Below, piece by piece: positions 46,498 to 59,049 of a DNA stretch of 64,000 nucleotides; position 1 is the stretch's first letter; the number at the start of each line of letters is the position of its first letter. The position numbers and the translations under genes were made by a program. Below the pieces are notes generated by a model, which was not told the origin of the DNA, did not search any database, and worked only from the letters and a program-made list of their open reading frames with translations. Source of the DNA: Ligula intestinalis (Eukaryota > Platyhelminthes > Cestoda > Diphyllobothriidea > Diphyllobothriidae); contig JAYGXS010000003.1 in NCBI GenBank assembly GCA_036362985.1, forward strand, positions 66,921,075-66,985,074, given 5' to 3'.

Positions 46498-47099
46498 TAT
46501 ACGCCAGAGGGATCTAGAATAAGCCAACCAGAAATATCAAAACTCAATAAAGCTATCAATGGTTTACTTCATTCAGGACAACTTCCACGAATTGTTGTTG
46601 TTTGTTTCGGTTGTATCTCTCTTCTGTGCTCATAGCGTTCACAGACTCTGAACCCTGTGCCATACTTCATGCTGAGGGTAATGGTGCTGACTCTGCAGCT
46701 CACAGTCGACTTATCCTTCAAACGAAAGCGAGGAACCGTTCGCCGACACACATTTCTCTGGGGTAGAATACCGACTTCATAACGCCTGAGGCAGACTGAG
46801 CTCACTGTGTTCATGTGTCAACCCTTCCCCGTACTAAATTTCAGTCATTCAACGAGCTGCAGATTTTTCTTCTGAAAACTTTTAGAGCGAAAGATCAGGA
46901 GCTTTTTCACTGTCAGCTCGATCCTATATTGTCTAAATTGTTTACCCTTGCCTGTAACCTGGCAATAAATAAATAAGACCATATGAATAATAGTTAACTA
47001 AAGAGAAAACTAGTGTATGTGTTTAAATTCTTCCAGTCTAAAGGATATCTACAAAACTTCGTCAAAAGATTTCCTTAGATTTCAGGGTCAAGCACATAC

Positions 47100-47490
47100 C
47101 CTCCTTCTCGATGGAGATATAGTGCCACGGGAATTTTATTCCTCACCATATATGAGCGGAATCTTTGAAAACATATCTCGAAAACTCGGTCGTTCTGGCA
47201 TTTCGTCGCTCACAAGCACGCATCCTTATGTTTATGTTGGTCACACATGCCGACGTCTCGGTACACACATCAAAGAACATAAGTTATCCATTCGCTGACG
47301 TATTTTTGCACTCTCTCGAGTGTGATCACAGTTTGAATTCGGATAGCACCGAGGTGATCGCATGACTATAATGGGGCAAGCGAGATAATTCTTCAAAGCT
47401 TGGCACTCGAGTCCGACTAGCATCAACAGGTACCTGGATCTCGATTCACATTACACCGGTTTGAGCGCATGGTCCATTAAATTGCGCCCT
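47100..47490 (+). pseudogene. PLE GIY-YIG endonuclease relic, heavily shifted
   Basis: Readable blocks in three frames: YMSGIFENISRKLGRSGI; YVYVGHTCRRLGTHIKEHKL (the YIG half of the core, about 47227-47286); LNSDSTEVIA; and FKAWHSSPTSINRYLDLDSHY (about 47393-47455), the usual C terminus. The GIY half is deleted. There are at least two frameshifts and several stops. Confidence 0.8.
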
Positions 47491-47582
47491 GCCTGAAACA
47501 ACAACAGTCTATCCGTGCTCGACCAAGTGGAACTTCACTCATTCTGCATCCCTCGGGCACGTGGCTTACGATCGAAGCGTAC

Positions 47583-47642
47583 ACCCCCCCCCCCCTTTCG
47601 GGGCCCGTCCCCGGCGAAATCCCCCCCCCCCCCCCCCCCCCT
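47583..47642 (+). repeat. Poly-C tracts
   Basis: Two C runs (about 47585-47597 and 47620-47641) around a G/C-rich core. Such runs are error-prone in assembly. Confidence 0.9.
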
Positions 47643-47644
47643 AT

Positions 47645-50600
47645 TTGATGTGACATCTGTCCTCAAACCCTCTACTGCGACAATCCCAGCACCCAAGCTC
47701 ATTCAGTCTGACGAAGAGGTAGTGTCACCAGTTCGAAAATTCACGAATAAAACTCCAATTTTACTGATATCATTTGGGACTGCTAAATATTTCACTTATC
47801 TACCACATAAATACATGTGCAGATTCGTGCGCGCAGCCAGCCGCCTGACATGCAAACTATCATGATTTTTGTCCTTTCAAGCCAGGCGTGGCTGGTTCGT
47901 GACAATAACCCGACCCCACTCAACGTGTTAAAGGGCTTCGGGGCTCTCTGTCTGTTCCGACTGCAGGCTTAGGCACAAAAGATTCTCGCTTAGCGTCCGT
48001 TGAGGCAGCCATTTACGGCTGAATATAATTTGCATACGTCTTGGCATTCGCGGCCGCACCTAACCGCAGGGCTATTTTGTGAGTCAGAAGTAGAGTGCTT
48101 TATGAACAAGTCAAGTATGGGATTTACTGTCGGCTTGGTTTTAAGACTGGAGTACAGAAATCTGACCAAAAAAGTGGGTCAAAAAGCAACAGTGTAATTG
48201 CTTTTGGGTTTATTTCAGACATACATTTCTACTGGGGATGGGTTGCACACAACTAATGACTCCGTTCATTGTGTCAGATTACTCTCCATTGTTTCAACAA
48301 ATACTACAAACATCTGGCCATATTAACGCATCGCATGACTTTTTGTGTTTCGGGCCCAACTGCTTCAGAACGTTCAGCAACATTTTGCATGCAATGCTGC
48401 TTATCGTTGCTAACACCGATTATCATGTCATCGACCAAACAATGTTCCTGTTCGACCTACCAAGTAATCTTCTCCTCAAATTATTCCTGTAATAAGACTT
48501 TACTCGTGAGTACTGGTAGCCTAGCAATGACATGAACGCATTTGTCGTGAGAGGTTTATTGTTATGTGACATTTGGGGTAGTCATTTTGTCTGCCCATCG
48601 CCAGAGATGGAACAACTACCAAAAACGTCAGATACACAATAAGCCTGTCCCGGTGAACGCATAGCGCCGTCCATCACCACCACTGCCGAGGCAAAGCACA
48701 CAATCTTTCACGTGCTTGTACTCCTCAACTTGCTTCTGGGAAAGCCAATCACAGGTGCCTCAGACCGATATTGGCCAAGCAGTTGATCAAGCGGTCAGTG
48801 CCTCATTTTCGCATGACGTTTATGCAATCACGCCCACGCCACGCTAGCAGATAGATGCACGCGCGTGGCCCAGGCCTGCCGTGCGTCCGGGCTTCGGATC
48901 ACTGCGGTGTTTCTGTATACAAGAAAACAACTCTTACTGGCCTTACTCATTTTCTTCCTGTAGGGAGCTGGGCGTGAAAACTGTAGTGTTCAGAGAACAC
49001 TAACGTCTGAGACTCCTAGAAACACTCTCTCTCCTTATGACCCATTAACTGGTAATCGAATTTTTTGTTAGTATTACAGTGAAATTACAGTAGGAAACCT
49101 ATAAGTTGAAATTTTAACTGAAAGGATTGGAAAACGAGTTTGTTTATTAGAAAGGATTAACTGTGTGGGACTGTAAGATCAATTATCAAGGCGCACAATC
49201 CCAAGGTGTTTTTTCGTGTCAGAATGCGGGCTTTTGAATGTGCTTCGTTTGAGGATTACACTCCTTCGAAAGGTGCTAGGTGAGAAGTGTGTATTTTGCC
49301 GATAGAAGCGGATGTGGGAGTTCCAGGAAGCAGGTCAGAAGTGGAACATACAATCGTTGGATACCTAATCTGTGCAGGTTTTCTCCTATTCTACAACTAC
49401 CTCTGATGACGGGTTTTCGAGAGAATCTTAAAAGTCAGACACATTAACAGTTTGTTTCAATGATCACATCTTCCACTTCTGAATGGGCATTATCTCCATT
49501 AATTTTTGATTTCATTAATTTTGGAATAAAATTTGGAGGAAACATTCAAAACGTGTTCTTCATCTACTCATCTGGTAGCAAAGGTCAACTTTAATTTTTT
49601 TAACAGAAAGAGATGCATCTTGTGGTTTAGAAACGCTTTTAGTGCTGTTTAATTTTAAATCTTACCTGCTTTTGCCTTTGTTATTAGGGTTTCCATATTA
49701 AAAGCTGTATATTTTTCGTGCGGAAGCAATCCGATTTTCAATGATGTCACTAAAAATAAATCATGGGCACCATCTTATACACATCTGTTCGCAATCAATA
49801 TAAACCAGTTTTACATTATATATGCAACATTAGAACATATGCAATTATAATGATGCATGAAAACAAGGTTTAAATACAGACGTAAATGGCTAATCCCGGG
49901 AGCTACATAAAGAGAAGAAAAAAGTTGGATAGGTAGAACACGAACATTAACTGTAGGATCGTTCTTGAATTCACTTTCGGCATGAGCAGGTGGATAGCGG
50001 CATTGGACTCGAAATGGCGCTTATCATTCTGAAGCACTTGAGCTACAATATGGAATTTCTAATGACAACTGTGATGCTTCAAGTACATCCCACTGCTTTA
50101 AAGCTACGAAAATGAAGAAGTCGTCTGAGGAGTTAATATGGTCATGTTTAAAGGCAGTTGTTAGGGTTTTGCGAAGATTCGCATGATGAACCTTCCTTTA
50201 CATTGCGCACCCCAGCCCCCATGAAGCATACGGTGAACCGACTCCCGAACTGGATTTTTCTCCTTACGGTATACCCTGTAACTTAAAATTCTTTCTTATC
50301 GGAAATTTGTTTCCGCATTGCGTGTACTATTTCATGAGTTTGACCGAAAACTATAATTGATACTGGCTTATGGTTAAAATTAATATATCAGATTTTTGTT
50401 TTGATCATCACGAGGAGTTATAGATCGTGGCCTTGATAACTTCATCGAAGTCCGCAAGTTACAAATGTAAGAGTCGGCTCTATACAGTCCTGAAATAGCA
50501 GCTCCAGCGAATGTTACAATTGTGTGCTTTTTGGTTTTTCCAATTGCAGTTAAGGAGCTCGGAGACTCAGCTTCGCATCAAATCTAGACTTTTAACCAGC

Positions 50601-51020
50601 TGACGAGGTGTAGGAGTCCAAGCTCTGTCGGCATTCGGGTTAGTGCTCGTTGCCGATGACGAAGGAAGGACAAAGTAGGTTGAATTTTAAAATAATGTCT
50701 AATAATAATAAACTCTTAAAATTTAGGAATGATATGCCTAAATACACATTATCTTTATCCTTCAGATATTTGGGTTTGATTTTTGGTGTATTTCTTCATG
50801 TTCCTTCGAAGCACATATCATTCTCCATCATGGTTGGGATGCGACTGAATAGCCCGAGTGTGCAGCTACTCTAACTCTCTATGCTTAATAAATATAATGA
50901 GATTTCTTAAGTAGAATAACAGTTGGCTAAAACAAACGAAAATGGCATTCAAGTTAAGAAATCCCTCCGTGTGCAAACAGGAGAAACGCCTATTACGGTC
51001 TGCCATAATTGAGCTGATAA
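47645..51020. other. Spacer, 3.4 kb
   Basis: No gene, domain or repeat partner recognised. Overlapping frames at 48238-48535 lack motifs. Confidence 0.35.
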
Positions 51021-51024
51021 ATGC

Positions 51025-51210
51025 TCAATATATCCAGATAGTATTGCCGACAAAGACAATGGAGATTGGAATGGCCGTCGTCAACCAATGATACCCAACC
51101 CCAAGTGGTGCACCACTGGGGGCTCGAACGCGCAACCTCTCCAGCCAGAGTCTAACATTCAAACGGTAAGCCACGAGCTCGTTGTCTTGGCGGTTTAGGT
51201 TGGGGGATAT
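51025..51210 (-). repeat. tRNA-headed SINE family S2, copy 1
   Basis: On the minus strand: GTGGCTTACCG (A-box-like), then GCGCGTTCGAGCCCC (B box with good T arm), then a tail containing 'gacggccattcc', 'caatctcc' and 'attgtctttgtcggc'. The tail matches the arms at 17.0-17.2 kb and 63.6 kb. The 159-codon minus frame through it is incidental. Confidence 0.65.
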
Positions 51211-53800
51211 TGACACTCGTTGAGGAACGTTAACCGATCGCTTAAGGAACTCACTTGTCTCAGAGGAAGTCATTGTAGTGCTAACCAAAATCGAGCATGC
51301 CACCAGGATAGGAGCCTTCTCTGTTAAGTTATACAAAACCCATGCACGTGGACGAAAACCGAGGCATATAGTACCCAACCCGAGTCCTCTTCTACTCATA
51401 GCGCTGCCTACACTTGAGTAGGTTGCCTGTCTCTGTATATGAAAGGCGGCGTATTTTTTAAAGAATAATATTCCATCCCTGTGGTCACTCCGTCTGTTAC
51501 ACAACCTCGGAATAGCACTTTATTTCTTAGCACCAGTTATTCTTCACTTGGAACGTCCATAATAAGACAATCTTTATTGACGATGCTGCTAAGTGCACAC
51601 TTCGAACTCGGCAGATGTGGCGGGGCTTCTTTCTATTCATTTTTTTTCAGACACGTCTAGCTAGACACGCTAAGATGTGAACTATTAGTTGACCTTTACG
51701 CGCCTGGTGATCTTTTTTGGTGCAGCACTACACTTTTGTGCTTTTGAGAAACGAAATACACAAACAAAAAACTTAGCTGGGTGGTGATGACGGATGCGCG
51801 GATAGACTGATGCAGAACTCTCTCGTTCTTTTGTTGCCTTCACCAAGCCAATTATAAACCCGCCTGAAATCTGGCAAGCTCCCAGTTCCGTATGGATATG
51901 CAGTCCTTAGCTAACATCTTTGGCCTGTCTTCTTGTAGAGGAGGCCTTGCTTTTACTTAGGCGCATTGATGTAACCTATCACTGCCCCCGGCTTTGGAGG
52001 GTCACTTCTTATTACCTGGTTTATACTGGATACCGGTATATATTTTTTATAATACGCTATTATACTATGAGAATGTATGAATCGAATGGACTCACCCAAG
52101 GAATCCCCCAATTTGCTACTGCTAAGTTACTCTGGGGAGTTATTGGGTACATTTTTTGAGTTGGCAGTCTTTTATGGTCAGACCTCAGTGGTTTATATCT
52201 TCCGGTATAACTTGTACAAGGCAGTCAGTCCAGTGTTTGTCTTGTTGTACGGAGTGGCTTACTGAAAAATGAGTGTGCGGGTCAATGGCTACTTCTTAAT
52301 GTGGCCTTTATGGCGTTCTCAGGCGGGGAGACCAGCTAAAGATGTGGTTTGCTGGGGCGCCTGTTGGAGTGTGTTTTGCGCCCACCACCTGCAACCTCCC
52401 TCATTTACGGTCTTCCCGACCTTTTTTTGAAATTAAGTCCCGATGTGGGAGTGGTGAGCAAGTGGGGTAGATTATCCGCAGGTATACTTTCACTAGAATC
52501 CCGCGGGGTTTACATCGTTGCTTCAGCCTGTTGAAGCTCGCGGTGTACCTCGTCGAGAGCAACGGTCAAACTGTAATGAATCGAGTTCTTTTGCATTTAT
52601 TCTCCGTCACGTCGCGTTTGGGTTAGGCTTACATATTCTGATTAGGACTTACGCATACCTTCAACTTCAGTGGTTAGGTTATGAGAATGGCCAAAGTAAA
52701 GTATATCTTCAGTCGTGGCCATCACGCACGTCGCATTTAAAGACATACTCCTTTTTCACCTTCAACTTGATTTGTCATCATGGGTTATTATCAGCTCACC
52801 AAGAATATCTAAACAACGACCTCGCTTTCGTTTCAAAATTTCATTCCTAAATTTTCAGTGACAACATTTTCCATTCACACGGAGTCAAGCTCACCATATC
52901 GTCAATTAATGCAATTGTCGACATCGTAGATAAATACCCTTGAAAAATTTGTGAACTTGGACTATTTTCAAAATTGCGCAAGCCTCGTGCACTGATGACC
53001 TTATTGTAGTTCAAATAAACAAGCAGGGATAACAACCGGTTTATAATGAGTGCAGTAGGCAAACCGATGTATATCTAAGAAAATTTGCACGCGAGTGGAG
53101 GGAGGAAAATAACGGCTCGATTTGAAAGGGCCGCCGCGTATTTAAAGCTTTTAATTTCCAGTATTTTAAAGTGCACGTTCGCGTTTTAAGGTCTTGCTTG
53201 GTGTATTTAAACAAGGTTAGCCTCATGTGGACAGTACTTTTGGATAAGGATGATGACCAGCACCTCGGTAGTGGTTCCCTCGCCTTCCAGCGCATGAGAT
53301 GGGCCCATCTGATCTCCCTTATATCGTGTACTTACACCTTCACAACCCTTTTAGAAGTCGCATACTTATTCATTCTGAAGATCTAGAGTGCCCACACAAT
53401 TTTAGCTGACACAAAGCTGCCCAATATGACTGACTCAGTACATTCGTCTGGAACAGTTAACGTCACGATTTCCAAGTACACTTGAAAGTTCATTTTACTA
53501 TTTGTGGTGTTTAGCGTGTGTAGTACACCCAAAGTGCAATCTTTAATGCCACATTCACTCTAATAGTTCGCCCTTCGCAAGAGATACTATCCATCAGTGT
53601 TTTGGCTGTTGAATGTAGCCCCTTTAGGTTGTTCATTTGCGGGCTTATTTGCGCTGCATCTACCTTCTACAATCAACTTGTTTTGGTGATAGGGCAAAGT
53701 CCTTATGACGGGATGCCACGAGCGTTAGGGCTCAAGACCTCGTCAGACCGACCGGCACCAAACTCCGCACATGACAGGTTTCATTCAAGGGGCCGCAGTT
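51211..53800. other. Spacer, 2.6 kb
   Basis: Frames up to 118 codons without recognisable motifs. No repeat partner seen. Confidence 0.35.
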
Positions 53801-53819
53801 ATCATGTTAGGGAAAGAGA

Positions 53820-54405
53820 GAGAGAGAAAGAGCGACTCAACTTCAGGACCTGTTTCAAGATAACGGGTATCCTGACAGATTCTTCAAAAGCAGAGAAATG
53901 TAACCCGCCACACTCACTGAAGAGGAGAATATGCTATTCGCAAAAGTCCCCTTTCTAGGGGATGCGGCAAGTGATCTCCTAAAAAAACGCCTAGACCAAG
54001 CCATGTCGAGAACCTTCCCAGCAGCGAGAGTTCTGGTATTATTCTCAACCTATTTGGCCCTGCACAGGGAAGGTAAGGATAAGTTGCCACCTCAGACCAC
54101 CTCCATGTGCATCTACTCATTTATTTGCTCCAGTGGAGCCGGTTTTTAATCGGTCGCACGAGTTGGTGCTTGTCCAAAAGAATACGGGCTCACCTCCCGC
54201 CATGGCTGAAAAAAGTATAATCGGGAACATAAACAGCGCAATTATCGCCCACTTTGTTGATTTCGGACATCGTGGGGACCCCAACGAAGCCTTCAAGGTG
54301 GCTTATAAAGCCCCACCAAACTATCCAAAGTCCCTTGATCAGCGCCTGCTAGCAACAGCAGAAGCGATCTCTACAAGTTTGAGGAAACCGGTGTTGTGTG
54401 CTTAA
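53820..54405 (+). pseudogene. PLE GIY-YIG endonuclease relic (lineage 2), copy 2
   Basis: 5'-truncated at a (GA)n tract (53811-53831). It opens with the RT-endonuclease linker (LQDLFQDNGYPDRFF), a stop, then KVPFLGDAASDLLKKRL and SRTFPAARVLVLFST. The core reads CIYSFICSSGAGF and stops, so YIG is disrupted and the second core cysteine is S. After a frameshift it continues with INSAIIAHFVDFGH, DPNEAF, PPNYPKSL and LLATAEAISTSLR (to 54405). It is a close relative of 32664-33176 and more decayed. Confidence 0.88.
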
Positions 54406-54529
54406 AAGTACCTCCGTCAAGCTCCACATATGGCATGACCTACAGCCACTTAGCTGCATGTACTCGTCCGCGCTCGTCCTTCGCTCTCTTTTCCTTCGGC
54501 TAGACTGGCTTCAACAAAGTCTCCCCACG

Positions 54530-54700
54530 TATTTATCCTTCTCTTATTGACCCCTCCCCCCTCCCCCCTACCCCCACCTACTTCCCACGACTCGCTTGAA
54601 ACAAAAGACAACCATTATTGACCGTCTGTTTAACTTTTACCCCGTGATCCAATGAGAATTTATCGAGAGCCTACGTAGGCCCGCCAACTTCACTTCTGAC
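54530..54700 (+). mobile_element. PLE tail with decayed hammerhead
   Basis: C-rich stretch followed by 'gagaatttatcgaga' and a perfect GCCT/AGGC stem III (54669-54680). The first core box is mutated (CCAATGA) and GAAA reads GAGA. It aligns with 33287-33495. Confidence 0.6.
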
Positions 54701-54949
54701 TTAAAATTCTTTACTTGCTTCCAAACCACCATACGTGTTTTGAAGGTACAATGACGCAGTAGCAGTCCTGATCTAAACTTCTTCTCAGTGCCTGAGAGGA
54801 TAGTTTTAATTGCTCATGCGCTGACCTTTTATCACTCTCACTGGTGTGATCTCACACAAGCACAGTTTTCAGGTGCACTTGCACGCAACGTAAATCTGTG
54901 CCTGGCCTTGGAACCTGTGTACTTTTATGCCAAGTTCGGCACCCAGGCG

Positions 54950-54980
54950 AGAGAGATATATAGAGAGAGAGAGAGAGAGA
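54950..54980 (+). repeat. (GA)n microsatellite
   Basis: GA repeats interrupted by 'tatata'. A second short GA run is at 53811-53831. Confidence 0.85.
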
Positions 54981-55220
54981 AGCACCGTGCCGGTGACTAG
55001 ACTGTCAGTCAGGCATAAGCCATCTTGAGGAAGGACGCTCGCGGCACGTACACGTCGTCTGAACCGACGACTACGATGAGGTCGCGTGGGCGGCGCGCAC
55101 ACACTTTTGCGTGTGTGGTGCCGCTCTCTCGCTCACACATGTGCGAGCGTGCGCGCAGCACTCCTTTTGCTGTCTACTTGGTCGACCAAACACGCGCGGT
55201 GACTGTGGCACATGCGCAAC

Positions 55221-55511
55221 CGTTCATAAGCCGACTCACCATGCAGGTAGGAATCTGAGAATCCAGTACCTTCCGTTGGCACGTTGGTCATGTAGGAGGC
55301 GGAGGAGGAGGAGGAGGAGGAGGAGGAGGAGGAGGAGCAGAAGGAGGCGGAGGAGAAGGAGGAGGAGGAGGAGAAGGAGGAGAAGGAGAAGGAGGAGAAG
55401 GAGGAGGAGGAGAATGAGGTGTCTAAGACGTACCGACTGCCGACGTCTAATTATTTGCGTTGACTTAATCCTTAAAAGCCCCATCAATTTCACATCTACA
55501 AAAGGTGGATA
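55221..55511 (+). repeat. Tandem repeat K copy 1 with expanded GGA array
   Basis: Flanking text ('catgcaggta', 'catgtaggagg', 'gtctaagacgtaccgactgc', 'ttatttgcgtt') matches 55591-55760. Between the flanks is a purine GGA/GAA array of about 120 bp (55297-55412), against about 30 bp in copy 2. The long Arg-rich and Leu-rich frames here are artefacts of the array. Confidence 0.9.
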
Positions 55512-55590
55512 GGTCTGACCTGCTGTACATGCCTGCCAGGAATTAAATGAAGACTCATATTTTCTACCCCGCCATAGGGTTTTTTAAAAT

Positions 55591-55760
55591 GTCTCGTAAG
55601 CAGGCTCATCATGCAGGTAAGGACCTTAGAACCCAATATTTTCCGTGGGCTCATCGGCCATGTAGGAGGAGGAGGGGGGAGGAGGAGGAGATGTCTAAGA
55701 CGTACCGACTGCCGACGTCTGCTTATTTGCGTTCACTTTATCTTAAAAAAGGCGGATAGG
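55591..55760 (+). repeat. Tandem repeat K copy 2 with short GGA array
   Basis: See copy 1. The text just before it ('ccatagggttttttaaaatgtctcgta') recurs in part at 56230-56258, so a third truncated unit follows. Confidence 0.85.
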
Positions 55761-56125
55761 AGAAGATAGGATCGAAGAAGACGACTCGATCGCTGGGACA
55801 ATACTTTTTTCGCCTGAAGTTTCGATATCCGTTGTGGTTTGTCATCAGAGACATAGTCATAGAGCAATAGCAGATAGGGTAGCATGTGCACAGGAGTTTG
55901 CATTACTTATAGGATACAGTAATTTCTGCAAACATACGATGACAATCAACCGTAATTGCCTTCTTGAGTGTTGAAAGTCTGCTGAACGGCATGCGGGCTC
56001 TGACCTGCTGCCATTTCATCACGCATGGTGCACTCGGGCGTGGTGACTGCCCAATCATCTGGCCCTTCGGGACTGGTATGGGTTGAGGCGGTGGCCCGTC
56101 CGTTCGCCAAACGGCGACTTGCTTT

Positions 56126-56180
56126 GGCCAAATTGAGTCTCAGCATCAATCCATATTTGGTGCTGAGACTCAATTTGGCC
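56126..56180. repeat. Perfect 20-bp hairpin
   Basis: Arms 56126-56145 and 56161-56180 are exact reverse complements, GGCCAAATTGAGTCTCAGCA on the left, around a 15-nt loop. No extension beyond the arms. Confidence 0.95.
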
Positions 56181-56264
56181 TGTTTGTTTGCATTGGCCAA
56201 TTAACTCAAGATTCGTATTCTCGTCCTTATCATAGGGTTCTTTCAAATGTCTCGTACAGACTAA

Positions 56265-59045
56265 CCCTTAGCTGTCCAACAAAGTAATCTCATTGATACC
56301 CTACTCAGATTAATTCATTGTGATTCAGAAGGGTGGTGATTATCCATAAGTCTGATTTTAAGTAAGCTAAAATTTACAAATCATGCATCACATCCAACAG
56401 AAATCACTTTCACTTTGAATGTTTTTCCAAAACTCCTATGCATTCACCCTGCACAAAAACGATTTTTTTCGGCCTTCTTGCTATAAGAGTGATGTGCCGG
56501 CGCTTATCGAGCTAATTCAACTCACTACGTGCTAAGGCTAACTTTTCACTCTTAATCAGGCCTCATTTATTCAACGTAACTTGCTCCTCAGGTTACGAAT
56601 ATACTCACCTGCTAGGATTGATTAAGGACGCAGTTCTGCGTCAAACAACTTGCCTGTCATAAGTTCATGACTTAAGGAGCTGAGTGCAAAGGAAGAGAAC
56701 GACATACTACTATTTTTGCGCAATGTCCAACCACGTGTCGTGTGGTTGCTTATCACCACTAGCAGAAGGAAAGGTAAGATTAACTGAACATGCCAAAGGC
56801 GTTTCGTAAAATCCGTCGACTACCATTCGTGGATGAAACACAAGTCGAATGACGTACATCGCTTAAAACAACAGCAAAATCTATTCCAACATCATCAAGA
56901 CCATCTTAATAGGTATCAAAATAAACTTTAATGCTGTCATAATAAGTATATTCGAAATCGCTAGTTCGCAGATAGGTGAATGTCATTTCTAGCTGACTTT
57001 TCAGACTACTTATGCTAATGGATTTCTGTGGAAGACGAAATAAAACATCGCCTCCGATTAATTCTGTGGCCTGAACTTGGTGACGCTTGCCTGTGTTGGA
57101 GAGCGTGTGCCTGTCTAAAGTACAAGGAAAACGAGACCCCAAATCCCACCAGGACGGAAAATCGTAGAGAAGTCAATTCTCCAAATGTAGAGCGTTATTT
57201 ATGGGCTTAGAAAGGACTAGAACTCTTCCACAATGAGCACCCAGCCTCGCACACTCCTGCGTCCTAAAAAGGCGTTGCAGGACAGCCCAAAATTACATTT
57301 GATTCCGATTGGTCGTTTCACATTGGACTATAGTAGGATTTTGTGCTGGTTAAGTGCCTGGTCTTAGTTTTCACAGAGGCATTAAACGCGCGAATGAGCT
57401 TAACATCCATTCATTTGGCGTCGGAAGCATGATAGATGAAAGAAGATAAAAGTGGTCATTTATTGAATAAAATATTGTTCCTCGGAAACTGGCATTTGCT
57501 TCAAGCATAAGGTGCCTGATGAGTTCCGCTCTAAGTGCTCTCAAAAAAGTACAACTATGCGTATGAGGTATGCAAAGCATGCTCTTGGTTTCCTTTCCTG
57601 CCAAACTGTTAAATTAAACTAGGCATGTCCCAAACACGCATTTCGACCAAGAACTGAGTTTATATAAAAAGTACATTTATTTGCTGTTAGTTAAAAGTAA
57701 AAAACATAATTAAGCAGAAAACAGCCTGGTACTCTGGCTAGCAACTTGATATTCTTCAACGGTATCGCCATAATAAAGTTTGTTCAGATTCGCTCAAGTA
57801 GATTTTCCTTACAATCTGCACGCCCATCGTACTGGAAAGAATACACTCGCCGTTTGCTGTTTTCCTTTTAAGCATCTACTGGTTTCGGTATCACAAAGGT
57901 CAAATTCACGAAAACCCAGTGAGCGAAGTAATACTAACCTTTTTCTACTTCCTTTACGTCGTCGATTAGTGTTAAGTCATAGTTATTTTAAAATTGTACT
58001 TAAAGTGCTAGTTCCACTAACTCCTGAGGGTGGTGTCGTCGTTTGCATTATTTTCAGGCCATTCGAATATTGCTAAAAAGTATTCATACAAAGTACAAAA
58101 TTTCGGCTTAGGGTGTTAGGGAAAACTCAAATGAGACAATTGCAGAAATCTACAAAAAGCAACAGAATCACTAGTAACCTTGATTGCAATTTAAAACCTC
58201 AAAAACCATATGCTAACAATAGCCGTCACCTCTGGATTCATGGGAACACTTCACAGAAATAACCAGTTGCAAATTTTAAGCTAATTTAACTAATTAACCT
58301 AATCCCGAATATTTTTGAGTCTGGTCTGATGTGGCATTTCCCTAATGGGTTTTAGTGTACAGCCCGTGTGCTTTCCCTATAGGGAAATTCATGGACTCCT
58401 GTATTTCACTAAGAAGATAATATAAAATGTTGGTAGGCATGATTGTGAAATATTTTGTATAATTCGTGAGAGTGTTAATAAACGAGCAGATTCGAGAATA
58501 TTTGATTGGTAATTTTACAAAATTACTTGAACCCAAAGATAATATTTAATCGAGTAAAAAGTTGGACGAAGATGTCATTGTCTATCAGGGAAGTACAACA
58601 GAAGGATACCGTTCAGTTTGTTTTCTCTACCATATCTTTGCATTCATACAGGCATCGAATACCTAAAATGAAGAGCATACTACAGGGAACCGAATAGAAA
58701 CGCATTCAAAAGCCGTTGTCCTGCTCTGAGTAAAATGTTATGGACTTATACCACCTGATGATCGATATAAAAGCCGCGCTTATCTGCCCTAATTGGAGAC
58801 GCGCTCCAAACATTCGGTTAACATATCACGCAATTGTGCTCTCAGTGGATGGAGTGAGTTTGTGCTAAAGATGCCGTCTGTTTCCTCGGTTAGTGGGTGA
58901 ATTAAATGGGTAACTGGTGTAACTGTGATCTGCGATAATTCGACAATCGATTTCGATGAAATCCGCCATCTGCTCAGCAGCAGGGTATGTGACTGGCGTC
59001 AGAAACCAGATTTAAGCGAAATACATGCACAGCTGTCTACCTCAC
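56265..59045. other. Spacer, 2.8 kb
   Basis: No recognised gene. Frames up to 98 codons (57780-58076) without motifs. Confidence 0.35.
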
Positions 59046-59049
59046 TCTG

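Larger units (their letters stand above)
45153..46977 (+). mobile_element. CR1/Jockey-like non-LTR retrotransposon relic
   Basis: Blocks in the usual order: APE-type endonuclease (45159-45302), endonuclease-RT linker (about 45700-45880), RT C-terminal half (about 46100-46300), and a C-terminal tail ending CQLDPILSKLF then LAINK and a stop. A short (ATAA)n run follows at 46961-46975, a typical 3' end. The RT palm with its YxDD motif is missing, so the copy has a large internal deletion. Frames shift several times. It begins exactly where foldback P ends. Confidence 0.75.

Noticed and set aside
51025..51504. 159-codon minus-strand frame as a host gene
   Set aside because: A third of it is the S2 SINE with its tRNA-like head, and the rest has no motif.
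55111..55512. A 133-codon Arg-rich frame and an 85-codon Leu-rich frame on the other strand
   Set aside because: Both come from reading the GGA array in two directions; they are low-complexity artefacts.
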